Source: Phialocephala subalpina
Taxonomy: Eukaryota; Ascomycota; Leotiomycetes; Helotiales; Mollisiaceae
Reading direction: 5' to 3'
Assembly (NCBI GenBank): GCA_900073065.1
Contig: FJOG01000001.1
Location: 3,132,483 to 3,196,482 of the forward strand
Length of the DNA stretch: 64,000 nt
This document shows, piece after piece, positions 45,673 through 57,114 of this stretch. The notes below the pieces were generated by a model. The model worked only from the letters and a program-made list of their open reading frames with translations. It searched no databases and was not told where the DNA came from. A program made the translations under genes and the position numbers. Positions within the stretch are counted from its first letter, which is position 1. Every line of letters starts with the position of its first letter.

Positions 45673-48304
45673 ATCCGAGAGGCTAGACGGTCTCTTACTA
45701 CCACCGGTGATGAGTGAGTCACCACTATGTGATGGCTCTGATGACCATTAGGTTTTCATGATGTTTTGTAGGCATGACATCTAGATCTGTAAGTTATTGC
45801 TGACCTGAGCGTCGAGTGTGCTTCCAAATATTCGAATCTCCAATATGATCGGCAAAGAATGTTAGAATGACGATATGGTACTAGATTATCAATAATTATA
45901 TGTTTTCTCTTAGGTCGTCTGGATACCAATTTTCAAAATGCTGGTAGCTAGCTACTTTTTTTTAGTACAGCGCTAGCTAACCGAACTTTGAAAAGGGGGG
46001 AGCGGGAACTGGAACACTTAAGCCCCAAACGACTTCCCTGGGGAATACATCACATTTATCAAGTCCACGAAGTAGCATTAGACTCCTTTGAAGAATTTGA
46101 TCTTGAGAATACGTCTAAGTATCAAAGAGTCGATCGGATTTTAAATAGCGATAATGCCAACGTTCCGCGAGAGGACCCTATTTGCGGACGCAGCTTCAGT
46201 GACTTCAATAACCGCAATGACTGTGTAATGGGATCCAAAATACATGTTCGCAGTGAAAGTTTTCATCTTGTTTGCTCACAATAGTATGGCTGAAGAACAA
46301 AGCAAATATTCCTGACTTCCATTTCAGGCTAATTTCTGAATGATTTCTATTCCTATCTTCACACTCCGCGTAAAGTTATTGGCCGCCGCGTGAACTTGGA
46401 TGTCAAATTTGTGCTCAAAATGGCCGAATCGGTGACGGATATTGTAATTCCTGTAATATAGATCCATTTTTCTTGGGGCCTCTGGAATCTACTACGTAGA
46501 CCCTTTGTGTGTTTCTGGCAGAAAGGACTAATTACATCCTGATGATGCTACAAACACAATTCTTTTTTTTCATCGTATTTTGTGCTGTCCTTTCTGCACC
46601 CGGACCCTGGCGGTGTAAAATACTCTTTGCCAGCCTCCTCCGGAATATTCTTTGAGATAGAATTTTGAAACATCATACTCCGTACTGAGGAGAGAATTTA
46701 ACCTCGCGCATTAGGCCAATGACATCCATGAAAAACGCTTGCGGTATGTCGCCATCAAGACTTCCGCTATAATCTCAGACGACAAATGAGCCGACTAAAG
46801 TCCATTTCCGTCTTCGGATCTGAGCAGTCGCTGCTCTAACCTGAGCCGAGCCCTGAGTCTTGAGCACGCTGATGAGTCAGCTGGATCATGCTTAGGGGAT
46901 CCTCTTTTGGCGACTTTTCAGAATCGATTACAGTTTCCTTATCGTCTATTTCAGATATTGCTAATATCTGCTGCCCTAAACACAGCCAATTCTTTCAACC
47001 TACCAAGATATTGAGCAAGGAGTCAATTCTGGCTCCCCTGCCCACCTTTACGAGGATGCCGCTCAGAGCCGATTTTGAATCCCTGTCAGCAAGAGCCGCA
47101 CGTAATGACGACCGAGACTTCCGCTCGCCGCCACAAATTCAATTCCGTTGTATACGAACACATGACCTTAGAATTGTCCTTGCCGGGAAAAGCCATTGAA
47201 ATTCGGTCCAGCACTTGGTATTGAACTTCCAACAGCTTGATATTGCAAGAAACTTTGCGTCGGGTAGGTGGCAGGAGGTCGGGTGGGAGCAGCTGGTAGT
47301 ACTTCAGGGCGTGTATACGTCGATTTGTTCTGTGGAGCGTTGTGATATTACGTATGCCCAGTAGGGGCCTTGTGCTCAGTCCATCCTTCTGGAAAGGTAG
47401 GACGCGCCGTGGGCTTATGAGTAGCTTTCAACATCTTCTGCGCATTGTGATTGAAGTTTGTAGGTGTGTAGCCCGAAATGATTTCCCCAGGGAAATAGGA
47501 AATATTACAATGTAGCCTTGAATGTGAGGCGCCAGTGGACCGGAACAACGTTTTGGCGCTACGTTTGTAGCTGGCGACGTGGTTCGAGGTCGGGCAAGAT
47601 TTTGGGGAGAGTAATGTCACGTGACACAAAGTACCGAATCTGCCAAAGCCTTGTCCAGAGAAAGGGAGAGTAGAATGTCCGAAATGGCCTCGGAGGAGGC
47701 AGACGGCAGCTACGGCAGAAAAATTCTGACAAAGCTAGCGAACTATTATTATCTAAGGCTCTAGCAGTATACAGCTGTTCGAATGTATACCCATTCCAAA
47801 GTCGGCCAAGTTCGCAACGTAATAGCCATCTTTGCCGTTGAAGACTAAGACATTTTAGATCTTGAGGTTACTATAGCAGATGTGGAATTCGTGTAAAACA
47901 GAGAGATCGCAGCCGACCTGACGCACTAGGTCCTAAGTAGCGACGACAGTCTATAGTAACCGCATCCGAACCGAAGACGAGGAAACGTCATCTGAGATTA
48001 CAGCCTTTTCTGTGCATTACTCCTGAGCTTTAGATTATTATACTTAGGCAAATCCCAATTGAACGGGTTTGGCATAAATTTATGCCTGAGGCAGTATTTC
48101 ATGAAAGTTGGTTTTTCCAAAACCCCGTATCTGGCGCTAAAAACCGCGCCCCTATTGGACGCCATGACACGTACTACTTCGCAAGTTTCATCCTATAACC
48201 CTAATGACTTTTTGCTTTTCTGTGCCCCTTCAATTCATTTTTAGTCCTTTCTATTACCCTTCATATTGCAACTAAGTCTTCTTCTAAATCTATAATACCT
48301 AGCG
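45673..48304. other. 2.6-kb gene-poor stretch
   Basis: No gene recognised. Short frames (for example plus 45988-46284 and 46888-47199, minus 47348-47629) show no motifs. Composition is normal, not RIP-like. It could hold unrecognised relics or non-coding RNAs. Confidence 0.4.
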
Positions 48305-50325
48305 ATGGAACACATTTCAAAAAAGAGGCCATCTCTCTGTCGTTCTTGCGAGACGGTGGTGTTTGGCAGAAATGCCTGGAAGATGATTTGGTACGAGTTG
48401 GGGAAGACAATTTCGGAGCGTGCACCACCATCGATCAAGTGTGATTTTACGCGCCAACAGCTACTTGGTTCCTTGATGAACAATTGCTGGTTCTGTCGAT
48501 ATCTCTATGATAGTGTACCTGCGGCGACCTGTGATCAGAATCTTAGCGTCTCTGTTTCATATAATGTCGCTCACGGAGTTCATCCGACAAAAATCAACAT
48601 ATTAGATTTAGAAGTGCAAGGAACGAAACGGTTCGCAACACAACGGTTCTCCCTAGGTGTCTCCGCAAGACCTGGTAAAGATCAACTTTATCCTTTGTGT
48701 ATTCGAACTAAAGAGGAACTGACACATGTTAAGATTCTCCCGCATCACCCTTTGTTCGCGCGCCAGCGGAACACATGCGAGAAATATGTAATTTCGATCC
48801 CAGCACTGCTTTCAATTGGATTGAATGTTGCCGATTTTCCCATACTGAATGTTCCGGCCAGGACCTATACCAGCTCCCGTCACGCGTGTTAGATCTTTCG
48901 AACTACAAATCTAGCAACGTCAAACTATCCTCGGTAGGAGGCAGGACTTCTCAGCCATACGCAGCCCTATCTTACAGCTGGGGCAAATCTAAGCCATTTA
49001 TGACAACATCTTCGTCACTAAAATCCCATCAAGACGGTATGGATGTGAGCAGCATGCCCCAGACCTATAAGGACGCCATTCGGGTCGCTGGGGATTTGGG
49101 AGTCAAGTATCTTTGGATTGATGCTCTCTGTATCGTACAAGACTCTGCCGATGACAAAATCGAGGAGCTCTCACGCATGCGCTATTATTACGAAAATGCT
49201 CTATTTGTTATTGCTGCTTCGGGTGCAAGCGCTGCACAAGAAGGGTTTCTCGGCTTTCACTCACTTCAATCTCCTCACTGCCCTTCCCCGACTTTGCTCT
49301 CTAATAAGGGCGACTCCAGGGTCATTGAGGTTCCGTTTTACGGCCCTGATGATAAGGAAGGAACTATTATTCTTGATTCATCGCCTAAAAAGTATCAGGC
49401 GGCCGATGAGCCACTGAATCAAAGAGCGTGGACGTATCAAGAACGCCTTCTCTGTGCTCGTGTTCTCGTATTCCCATCGACAGGAGGTTTTTATCTTCAA
49501 TGCAATAAGGAGGAGCATCACGATGATAGTATAGACTTTGGACGACCGTTGGGCCGTTCCCGCATGTTCTCATTGTCCTCGGCGTGGAATACGCTAGGAT
49601 TTGATATCAAGGACGTGCATAACTCGTGGTTGATTAATATTAGAGACTACAGTCGGCGCAGCCTTACAGTAGCAGATGATAAAGCAGTTGCAATAGCAGG
49701 AGTTGCCGAGGCATATCACCATCGGTTTAGGGTCCATCTGGGAAATTATTTGGCAGGCCATTGGAGCAAGTACTTGCTTGAAAGCTTGCATTGGCGTGTC
49801 GTTGCAAATGAACTGAAGCCTGCACCAAAAACTGCTCGTGGGCCGTCATGGTCATGGCTCTCAGTTGATAGCACCATCCAGCTTCAGCCCACAGTTTTGT
49901 TTCTGAGAAAAGTTGTCAGCCTAGTTGAGTTTCACTCTGTAGGCGTGAGGAAGGCGACCGGAAAGCTTCCATTTGGAACAGTTCAAGTCGGCTGCTTAGC
50001 AATAAAAGCGTCAGTTGGCAAAGCTTGCTGGACGCCGTTAAGACAACGCCCATTTTCACCCTCACTAGAGACAGAGGACGGGCGGTCCATCGAGGGAGGA
50101 GTACACACTCACGCTGATGTGGCGGAGAATTTCCCTATGAAACAGACGTTAATCTTCTTTGTTCCACTATGCACAGCCGGTCCGTCTTCCACCATCTGTG
50201 GTCTACTTTTACAACAAGTTGTACCATCCTACAATGACCTTTTCCGCCGAATTGGGTATTTTGAAGGCGCCTCCCAGTCAATCCTCCGCATTTGTGGAGA
50301 AACTAAGTTAATCTGCATTATTTGA
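48305..50325 (+). pseudogene. HET-domain protein gene with one apparent frameshift
   Basis: HET proteins trigger incompatibility reactions after non-self recognition in fungi. The first part (48305 to about 48770) begins MEHISKKRPSLCRSCETVVF and has NNCWFCRYLY. Near 48770 the frame changes, and REICNFDPSTAFNWIECCRF and LSNYKSSNVKLSSVGG follow. The HET domain itself is intact: YAALSYSWGKS, MPQTYKDAIRVAGDLGVKYL, WIDALCIVQDSADDK, YYYENALFVIAASGAS, and LNQRAWTYQERLLCARVLVF. The C-terminus runs to 50325. The HET half alone (from ATG 48775) would give 516 residues, so a shortened product is possible. It is intron-free, which is common for this family. Confidence 0.75.
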
Positions 50326-50639
50326 GGTTTATAGGTTATACTTAAGAGATTCTTAGTTATGGCATTTGTTACGGTCTGGAATGAATATATGTGTATAAAT
50401 GATGGAATCTAGCCGTGAGAACTGTACGCACCTTAAGCTAATATCTAGCCTTATTAGTTAAGCGGGTACAGCTCAGGTTGCTCAGGTGAGCTGGCTAAGC
50501 CGAGGGTGATTAGCGCCTGAGTATATGCGGGCCATGCCTACTAACTGAATGTGGAACGAAGATTGAAGGATCAGAGTTCAACTACCATTGCAGTCGTGGA
50601 TGTAAAGCTCAGTAACGTGAAGAAGCCACCGGTCAATTA
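50326..50639. other. Intergenic, no gene seen
   Basis: 3' flank of the HET gene and of a minus-strand BTB relic. No tRNA-like cloverleaf could be built. Confidence 0.45.
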
Positions 50640-51150
50640 CATCTTCGTTACACGTCCCCTGATAGACGTACGTATTTGATGCAATCTATTGGTGGAAAGT
50701 CCTCTTGCTTGCAAACGTCATCCATGGTTTTGATGACGAGATTTCGAAGGCGGGGGATGTCGAGTCGTTTGGCTAGGAACCAGAGCTCAGCTAGAGTACA
50801 GTCCTCGTCTGCACAAGACAAAATGCGAATATGATCACCACCATTCTGCAGTTGCTAGTTAAGGATCTTCTGCGAATACACCCTTGCATGAGTATTTGAA
50901 AGCCCGCTCTGTGGTGTGCTCGATTCGGTATATGTTGGCTTTTGCATGTTAGTCGGTCGCGCCATCGAATTTGTTGGGTGCGGTGAGTTGGGGCAGCCTT
51001 GAACTTTTTGAAATTGCATCTCCAAGTCGAAAAGAAAGCTGACGTTCCCATTCAGCTTCTGCAGTCGGGCAGCTTTGCGAAGGTGAATGTGTAGAGATCG
51101 AGATCCTCTTTGATGAACCCACCCTGACAATTTGGGCATGTTGCAGACAT
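50640..51150 (-). pseudogene. BTB/POZ relic
   Basis: A start (MSATCPNCQGGFIKEDLDLY) soon runs into a TGA. Downstream pieces in changing frames keep the order of the family: an RIEHTTERAFK-like piece (end of the BTB core) near 50920, and DEDCTLAELWFLAKRLDIPR and LVIKTMDDVCKQEDFPPIDC at about 50,650-50,815. Several stops and shifts separate them. It is clearly dead and older than the neighbouring copies. Confidence 0.55.
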
Positions 51151-51506
51151 TGCCAGTGAACTCTCTATAAGGAACATAACTTTGGTCCCGTATGCATTTC
51201 TAAGTATCAGTGTCACGAGGGGGAAATGGTTACAGGCCTTACACAGAATTGATTATAATGGTAAATGCTTGAGAGCCATCTTCCATTGTTGATTGATTTC
51301 GCTATGAAGACATGTGCAGAACTTTAGTGCTGAAAATCGATACTCCAAGAAGAACCTAATGTCCTTCAACATATGGTGTAGTCCCATGTTGATTCTGCTC
51401 GTGAATAAGAGCCAATGGCAGTCAGGACCAAATGATGCCTATTCCCAAATGGGAAACGAATTAGTGCTCAAGACTAAGTCAAATTTTTCACTACCTAAAC
51501 ACGTAC
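51151..51506. other. Intergenic between BTB copies
   Basis: No gene seen; short plus-strand frame at 51314-51598 overlaps the next gene's tail and is not called. Confidence 0.4.
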
Positions 51507-52217
51507 CTAGACATCGACGAGGTAATCCAGGATCTGGAACTTGGCTTCAATATCGCGTCCTCGATTTTTGCTCAGAAGAGCAGCCAAGTCGAACATGAAG
51601 CAAGGCGGGAAGAGCGTCACCTTAGAAGGATCATGGTAATCGTCGGCGTGAAGAAATGTAGCTATTTTGGCAACCGTATAAAGGCGCAGAGGGCTGCTAT
51701 CTGAACTGTTTGAATAGATGTACTCTATACCCGCCAAGTCGATATAAGAACATGTAATCCGAATCTTGTCCATGGTTTCGATTGCCAGATTCTGTAGGAC
51801 AGGGATGCAAAATCTATCGGACAACACCCAGAGCTCTTTCAGGCCTGCATTCTCGCTTTCCGATTGTGTCTGCAGGTGGTCATTATCTTCATCCCATTCG
51901 TAGTCCAGGCGGAGTTGTTGTATGTTGAGCTTCCTCGAGTACATCCATTGCATAAGCAATTTGAATGCTCTCCCGGTAGTGTCTTCGAGGCGGTATGTTT
52001 GCGTCTGCCCTTCTATGAATTGGCTCTCGAATACGGCTTTCAAAACTGGTGAGGCCTCGCAAGCAACCTCCCTATGGACTAGAAAAGTCTTCTTGTCTTC
52101 GTCTTTGCCGATAATGAGGGTGACCAGGGAAGTTGGATTGCTAATATACCGTTAGCTTTGGAACACTGAGAAACATGTGTGTGGAGGCAAAGTTTACTCA
52201 AAAGCGGGAGGGTCCAT
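51507..52217 (-). CDS. BTB/POZ domain protein
   Basis: Exons 52198-52217 and 51507-52140 (intron GTAAAC...TATTAG) give 217 residues from the internal ATG (MDPPAFDNPTSLVTLIIGKD). BTB core: KKTFLVHREVACEASPVLKA, FIEGQTQTYRLEDTTGRAFK, LLMQWMYSRKLNIQQL. The helical C-terminal part has LKELWVLSDRFCIPVLQNLA and EYIYSNSSDSSPLRLY, ending FQILDYLVDV. A longer N-terminus of the lysine-rich type (KEGANKRQKMDPPAF) lies directly upstream in frame, but a one-base shift separates it from the expected ATG further up. The protein may therefore have lost its nuclear-signal segment. No partner domain beyond BTB. Confidence 0.7.
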
Positions 52218-52916
52218 CTTCTGCCTCTTGTTCGCTCCTTCCTTCTCCTTTTCCGACGTCCATCCTTAGCGTTCTCTGCAGGTGTATCAGAAGACATGCC
52301 GTAGGAGTATTTCGATCGTGTTCTATAAACCAGACGCAGTGCGAGAGGTTTGGAAGTTCCAAGTGGAAAATGTAGAAGGGGGCTAGAGGAGGATCCTAGA
52401 CTAATGCACATCGAAGTCGCAAAATGTCCTCCAAACTTTGGGTGAATTGAAACTTCAAAGGGAGGCTCTATGAGCTCATAATTTCTGCCCTCAAGTACAG
52501 CGCACCTTGATTTTGAACGTCCTGGAAAATCTAGGACCTTCGAGACAATGAAAGTGATAACTGTGGGCTTCAACGTCACGGGCTGTAAAAGCATTATCTT
52601 GAAAATGAACTTACAACCGCAAATACTAAAATTGTCACCTCACGGTTTCACGCATTTTATATGGAAGAGAGGATAGATAATTAATTCTATTTATTTGCAA
52701 GATCTGCAAAGTCAACGACTTTATGGTGCGGATACTGCAGGTGGGCTGTCGCATGCCGAGAATCTTTCACTCCCCGGCGATATTGAGATGGTCAAGGAAA
52801 AGCTTGCGATCGGGAGACCTTGTGATGTCTGAAGATTCTAAGCTGTTGATACATCAGCAGTAGCAACTTTTCCTGATAGAAGTGCTCTTACCCGAAATTG
52901 ATTGCGCGGAATCTCT
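52218..52916. other. Intergenic between BTB copies
   Basis: Contains the remnant upstream exon of the BTB gene at 51507 (about 52218-52300) and about 600 bp without a recognisable gene. Confidence 0.4.
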
Positions 52917-53777
52917 TTAGTCAACGTTGACCAAGAAGTCTGCGATGTTGCAGACTTGCTTATGTGGATTTCGAGGTTGATACTGTGCGAGCTCGAAGAG
53001 AAACTCGATAGAAAGCTCGCTTGGTATGTCACCATGGTCGTAACGGTCTAGACTGATGTGTTGTGCAGAGGCAGCAACAATGTATAGCCTGAGAGGGTGT
53101 TCCCAGATGTCTGTGATGTTGTAAATATGGTCGATGACATGCAAATGCACATCGCAGTGTCCTGGCTCTCCTAGTCGAATAACCCCGTCGATGGTAGTGA
53201 GTGCCAAGTTTTGAAGCTCGGGAAGCTCTAATTCCTCCGCTAGAACCCACAGGTTGATCAAATCCAACTCTTCCTGGTCGAGATATTCAGTTCGTTCATC
53301 GTCATGGGCCCAAGGATTTTCTTCGCCCTCAGCATCGTTGTCGCGAAGCCGAAAGACTGTGAGCTCCTGTGAATAGAGCCACTGGACTAAGAATCTAAGA
53401 GCACCTTCGGAGGTACTGTCGCCGAATCGATATGTGTGGTCTCTTTCCGCGTCGTAGCATTCGTCGTCTTCGTCGAGATAATTGTTGGACTCGAAAGAAG
53501 CTTTGAGGACGGGAGACTTGTTGGCAACCTCCGCGCGGACCAGGAAAGTCTTTTCGTTATGATCTCTGCCAACGATAAGGTTAACGGTGGCGGTGGGATC
53601 TCTAGAAGTCCGTGTCAGCATTGATCGATAGAAGGAAGGATTCGTGCAATGGGTAGCATACGAGAAGGCTACGGGACTCATCTTGCGCTTCTTCTTGAGC
53701 GGCTCAAGCTCGACAACATGGCTCGCGACACTCTCGAGATCGCTCAGCTCTTCGACTTCTGACATCTTTGGTAGCAA
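52917..53777 (-). CDS. BTB/POZ domain protein
   Basis: Exons 53662-53777 and 52917-53601 (GTATGC...TTCTAG) give 266 residues; a second ATG at 53765 is an equally good start. Exon 1 is acidic then basic (SEVEELSDLES, LKKKRKMSPVAFS) with a probable nuclear signal. BTB core: DPTATVNLIVGRDHNEKTFL, SPVLKASFESNN, YRFGDSTSEGALRFLVQWLY. An acidic insert follows, then LDLINLWVLAEELELPELQN, DHIYNITDIWEHPLRLYIVA, ending CNIADFLVNVD. The intron also lacks stops, so retention would insert 20 residues without breaking the frame. Confidence 0.75.
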   Translation of the reverse strand: MLPKMSEVEELSDLESVASHVVELEPLKKKRKMSPVAFSYATHCTNPSFYRSMLTRTSRDPTATVNLIVGRDHNEKTFLVRAEVANKSPVLKASFESNNYLDEDDECYDAERDHTYRFGDSTSEGALRFLVQWLYSQELTVFRLRDNDAEGEENPWAHDDERTEYLDQEELDLINLWVLAEELELPELQNLALTTIDGVIRLGEPGHCDVHLHVIDHIYNITDIWEHPLRLYIVAASAQHISLDRYDHGDIPSELSIEFLFELAQYQPRNPHKQVCNIADFLVNVD

Positions 53778-54260
53778 GGAAGCAAAATAGAGGAGGCTTG
53801 GAGAAGTGGAGCCAAAGAGTTGACCGAGCGTTGAGTTGGAAAGTCGGAGGAAGAAGAAAGAAAGTTGTCGGAAAGATGGTTGCTTAGGAGGAGGCGAAGC
53901 TAGTCGACAAAGAATCCAGAATCGAAGGCGAGTCTCACGTTTTAAAAGCTATATTTTTATCAAAGGCGAGTTCATGTAAAGAGCGTCAAGAGCGATCGAG
54001 ATTGAGATAGGGTTGAAATTCTTTGGGGAAATTCTTATTGTACGAGGGCAGCAAGGTGATTAGTTTCGTCTATCGGTGTGCATTGTCTGCAAGAAAAACG
54101 GAAAGTAGGCCTGGTTCAGAGATCACAACTCTTCCTTCCAAGTCTTGACCATTCAGTTCCCAGCCTGTAGCGACAATTTCAATTGGAAGAGTCGTTATGT
54201 GGATGACTAGGATGACTCACCAGATTAAACCAGGTTGCGTTCAAATCACTCTTCGCTCTC
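53778..54260. other. Intergenic between BTB copies
   Basis: Promoter of the 52917 gene and 3' flank of the 54261 gene. No gene seen. Confidence 0.45.
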
Positions 54261-55009
54261 TTAATCATTGACTTCATCCTTGCAATAGAAATCAGAGACG
54301 TTGTAGACTTTCTGAGAATCCTGAAGCTTTTCAAGCAAGAAAATAGCTAGGTCACAAAGAAACTCTTGAGGAAAGACGTCGACATCGGCCAGAGTAATCG
54401 AGGAGGGATCTGTGTGGGCACAAAGGGCGACAAAAAGTCTTCGGAGTTCGCTGCCGCTTGAGGTAAGATCGTAGGCCGCAGGGACGCAATGAGAAGCCAG
54501 GAAGCCGCATTTGCGGTATATGTCATCGATGGTCCTGATGGTGAGGTCCTGCAGAGACGGAATTTCCAGCTCTTTGGCTAGAATCCATAGTTCAACAAGC
54601 GCCAAATCTTCTTCGATATCGTCGTCCCGAGGGCTATCGAAATCATGACCATCGCGGAGCTGCTCAATCACGATGTCTTGCGAGTATGTGTATTGTACTA
54701 GAAGTCGCACGGCTCTCTCGGTCGAATCCTTCAGAAGGTAATGATCTTGTCCCGACTCCTCAACGTACTTTGCAATAATGGGCGACATGGCTATCGCAGC
54801 CTCCTTATGGACAAGAAAGGTCTTCGCGGTTTCACCCTCTCCGACGGTGAGTTTGATGGTAGACATCGGGTCCCTGAATGTTCCAGTCAGTAAAGGGAAA
54901 TATCAGAGGTCGAAGACTTGGCTCACTTGAACGTTGGCGGGTTCATTTTGCGCTTCTTCGCAGGATGGTCGCTCGGCAGGAACAATGTCATTGAGTTGGA
55001 ATCGGTCAT
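54261..55009 (-). CDS. BTB/POZ domain protein
   Basis: Exons 54927-55009 and 54261-54873 (GTGAGC...ATTCAG) give 231 residues. Exon 1: MTDSNSMTLFLPSDHPAKKR, then KMNPPTFK, a likely nuclear signal. BTB core: DPMSTIKLTVGEGETAKTFL, HKEAAIAMSPIIAKYVEESG, YLLKDSTERAVRLLVQYTYS. C-terminal helices: LALVELWILAKELEIPSLQD, then LFVALCAHTDPSSITLADVD, ending YNVSDFYCKDEVND. Frame and splice sites are intact. Closest in layout to the genes at 58070 and 59622 (shared PTF/DP junction and LWI-AKELEIPSLQ). Confidence 0.8.
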
Positions 55010-55726
55010 GGCTGAAGAGATGTCCAGGCCGCGCAACGGAGACCTTGATCTTGTTCGATGGGAGGAGGTGGGAAAAAATACGAACGAAGAAAAGTCTTTG
55101 CGGCTGCCGAATGACACTACGGGATACTACCGAAGATTATTGCGGCCTTGTAAAGTCAGTTAGCAATATCCAAGCGCTTCAAAAGTTAATTCACAATTGA
55201 GCCAACCCGTAATTTGCGAACTCTGGATGCACGAGGAATGCAGACATATTTATCTCGTCTTTGCAAGCTCTTGTCGAGAGACTACTCTTTCCTCGTAGCC
55301 CTCTCCCTCTCTCCCCGACCCCTGCGAAGTTACCATGTAGAATTCAGCATTAGAGCAGCTGAAGGTTGCTAAAACAACCACCAAATATCAGCGGCGTCTG
55401 GGACATTAAGTGGATGAGTACTCACCAGTCACATAGCCGCCGAAAGCCCGTCCCCCCCTCCCCGGCGCATTACTGGCGGTGCACAAGAAGTTTGCCATAT
55501 TTGGTTTACTTCTCAGGATCGCCGAGTCTCGTGCATGCATAGTCGGCCATTTCGATCAACGACGTAATGCAGGCTGTCTTGACTTGCGTACTTTAGCTAT
55601 CCAATAGTAAAAAGTTCAGCAAATTATCAATTATAAACAGCGAAGATTCCCAAGAAGCATTCCAAAAAGGCCAGAACCCATTTCCCAGACCAATGAAACC
55701 GATCGCTTTTGAACTCTGTACAAATG
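55010..55726. other. Intergenic, no gene seen
   Basis: Promoter of the BTB gene and 3' flank of the tyrosinase gene, with C-rich tracts around 55300-55460. Confidence 0.45.
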
Positions 55727-57114
55727 CTAATAGTCATAATCCATACACAAGAACGAATTATGAGGATCCATAACATCGCCCACGACCTTATTATCCCACA
55801 ACCCCAAAAGATCAAGCTCATAATCCAACGTCGTGTTGATCCCAGTACTGGGGTACCTGGTATAGCCGCCAATTTCATAGAGGCGAGTTTCGATGTCGGC
55901 GCTTTGCCATTTCCACCTTCAAAGTATTAGTTTTACGCCAAAATGGAGGAATGAGGGGTAAGGATGGTTACCAGAGTCGATCGATGTACGCATGATGTAG
56001 GTAGAAGAGCGGATCGTTGGGACTGACGTAGATGTCCTGGAGAGAGAAGAGTGAGTTAAGATGATGTTCTTGATAGAAATGGATCGGGTTTGAACTTACA
56101 CCCATGCTTCCAGCTACACCTCCGCCGATGCCACCATGGCCACTGGAATATCGAATTAACAAGGTTTCGTCTCTCAAGGTACCGGGCATCTCTATCTACT
56201 GGCTCAAAACCCCTCTCGACGGAACGAACATCCATTCAGCGAGAGGAAAAAGAATGTCACCAGGACAGGAGAAAACAGAATAAAGAAATAGGCGTGAATG
56301 TGAAGGTGGAGATTACGTACGCTGTATGTGGTGAGGCACCTATACACCAAATGCAAGCATTCGCATAGTCGGTAATGTTCATGCATCCATCGATAACGCT
56401 CTGAGCCGCACCAGCAGCAAATACCTCGTTGACTTTCCGCTTCAGACAATATCCCTCGGGAGTGTCAGAAGTAGAGGGTCCGACATGAACAGTTGAGTTT
56501 GCAAAGGGTCCATCCACGACGCACAAATCGACTGAACTACCGTTCCCGCCGAATCCAGTATCCGCATCAAGGATTGGAGAGTTGATGTAGTTGCCTGCAT
56601 CTCGTGTTTCGTCCCACCAGCTGTTTTGGCTTGATTAATATGCTGACAAGTGAGGAGGTGGAAGGTGAGACTTGCGTCATGGGTCCAGTGTAGTTGCATT
56701 CTGTTTGCAGCAGGTGCTTGTGTAATTTCATGTATAAACGATGGTATGGCAAGAATTGCCCCTGGAGATTCCTGTTTTCAGTATATGGCTTTATAGTGAA
56801 TAGTAAGATATACTCACAACAGCGTGAATAGTAGGAGTCATGTTCTGGTGAAGAGCAACTAAGTCTTCAAATCTTGTCGTGGCACCAGTGAGGCCGGAGG
56901 TTGTAGGAAGGTCCCACAGACACTTCTCGGCCGTGATGTAGGCCGTCTTTTCGCTTGAAGACATGTTTGTCCATTCTTTGGAGATATCTAATTGATCCTC
57001 GCTGCAGACGGTTGTGTTCCAAACACTTGTAGTGTTGTCTCTTCTGTATTGAGGTGAGGCAGCTACGGCTGTAGCAGCAGCTAGAAAAAGGGTGAAAGTT
57101 TCCCAAAGCAACAT
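55727..57114 (-). CDS. Secreted tyrosinase-like copper oxidase
   Basis: Type-3 copper protein likely to oxidise phenols (pigment or defence chemistry) outside the cell. Exons 56818-57114, 56676-56761, 56321-56629, 56100-56142, 55972-56036 and 55727-55916 give 329 residues. A signal peptide is clear (MLLWETFTLFLAAATAVAAS). CuA histidines: ALHQ, TIHAVG, FLPYHRLY. CuB: SPHTAGHGGIGG (two) and DPLFYLHHAYIDRLWW. Conserved WWDETRDAG follows CuA. Intron 2 (56630-56675) has a GC donor. The size fits short fungal tyrosinase-domain proteins without the large C-terminal shielding domain. An upstream in-frame ATG at 57177 exists but spoils the signal peptide. The substrate is unknown. Confidence 0.85.

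Noticed and set aside
50440..50560. Repeated GGTTGCTCAGGTGAGC-like sequence considered as a tRNA
   Set aside because: No cloverleaf with a proper T-loop (GTTCRANYC) or acceptor stem could be drawn.
53602..53661. Unspliced reading of the BTB gene at 52917 as a 286-residue protein
   Set aside because: The insert YATHCTNP... has no counterpart in paralogs, and GTATGC/TTCTAG mark an intron at the family's usual position.
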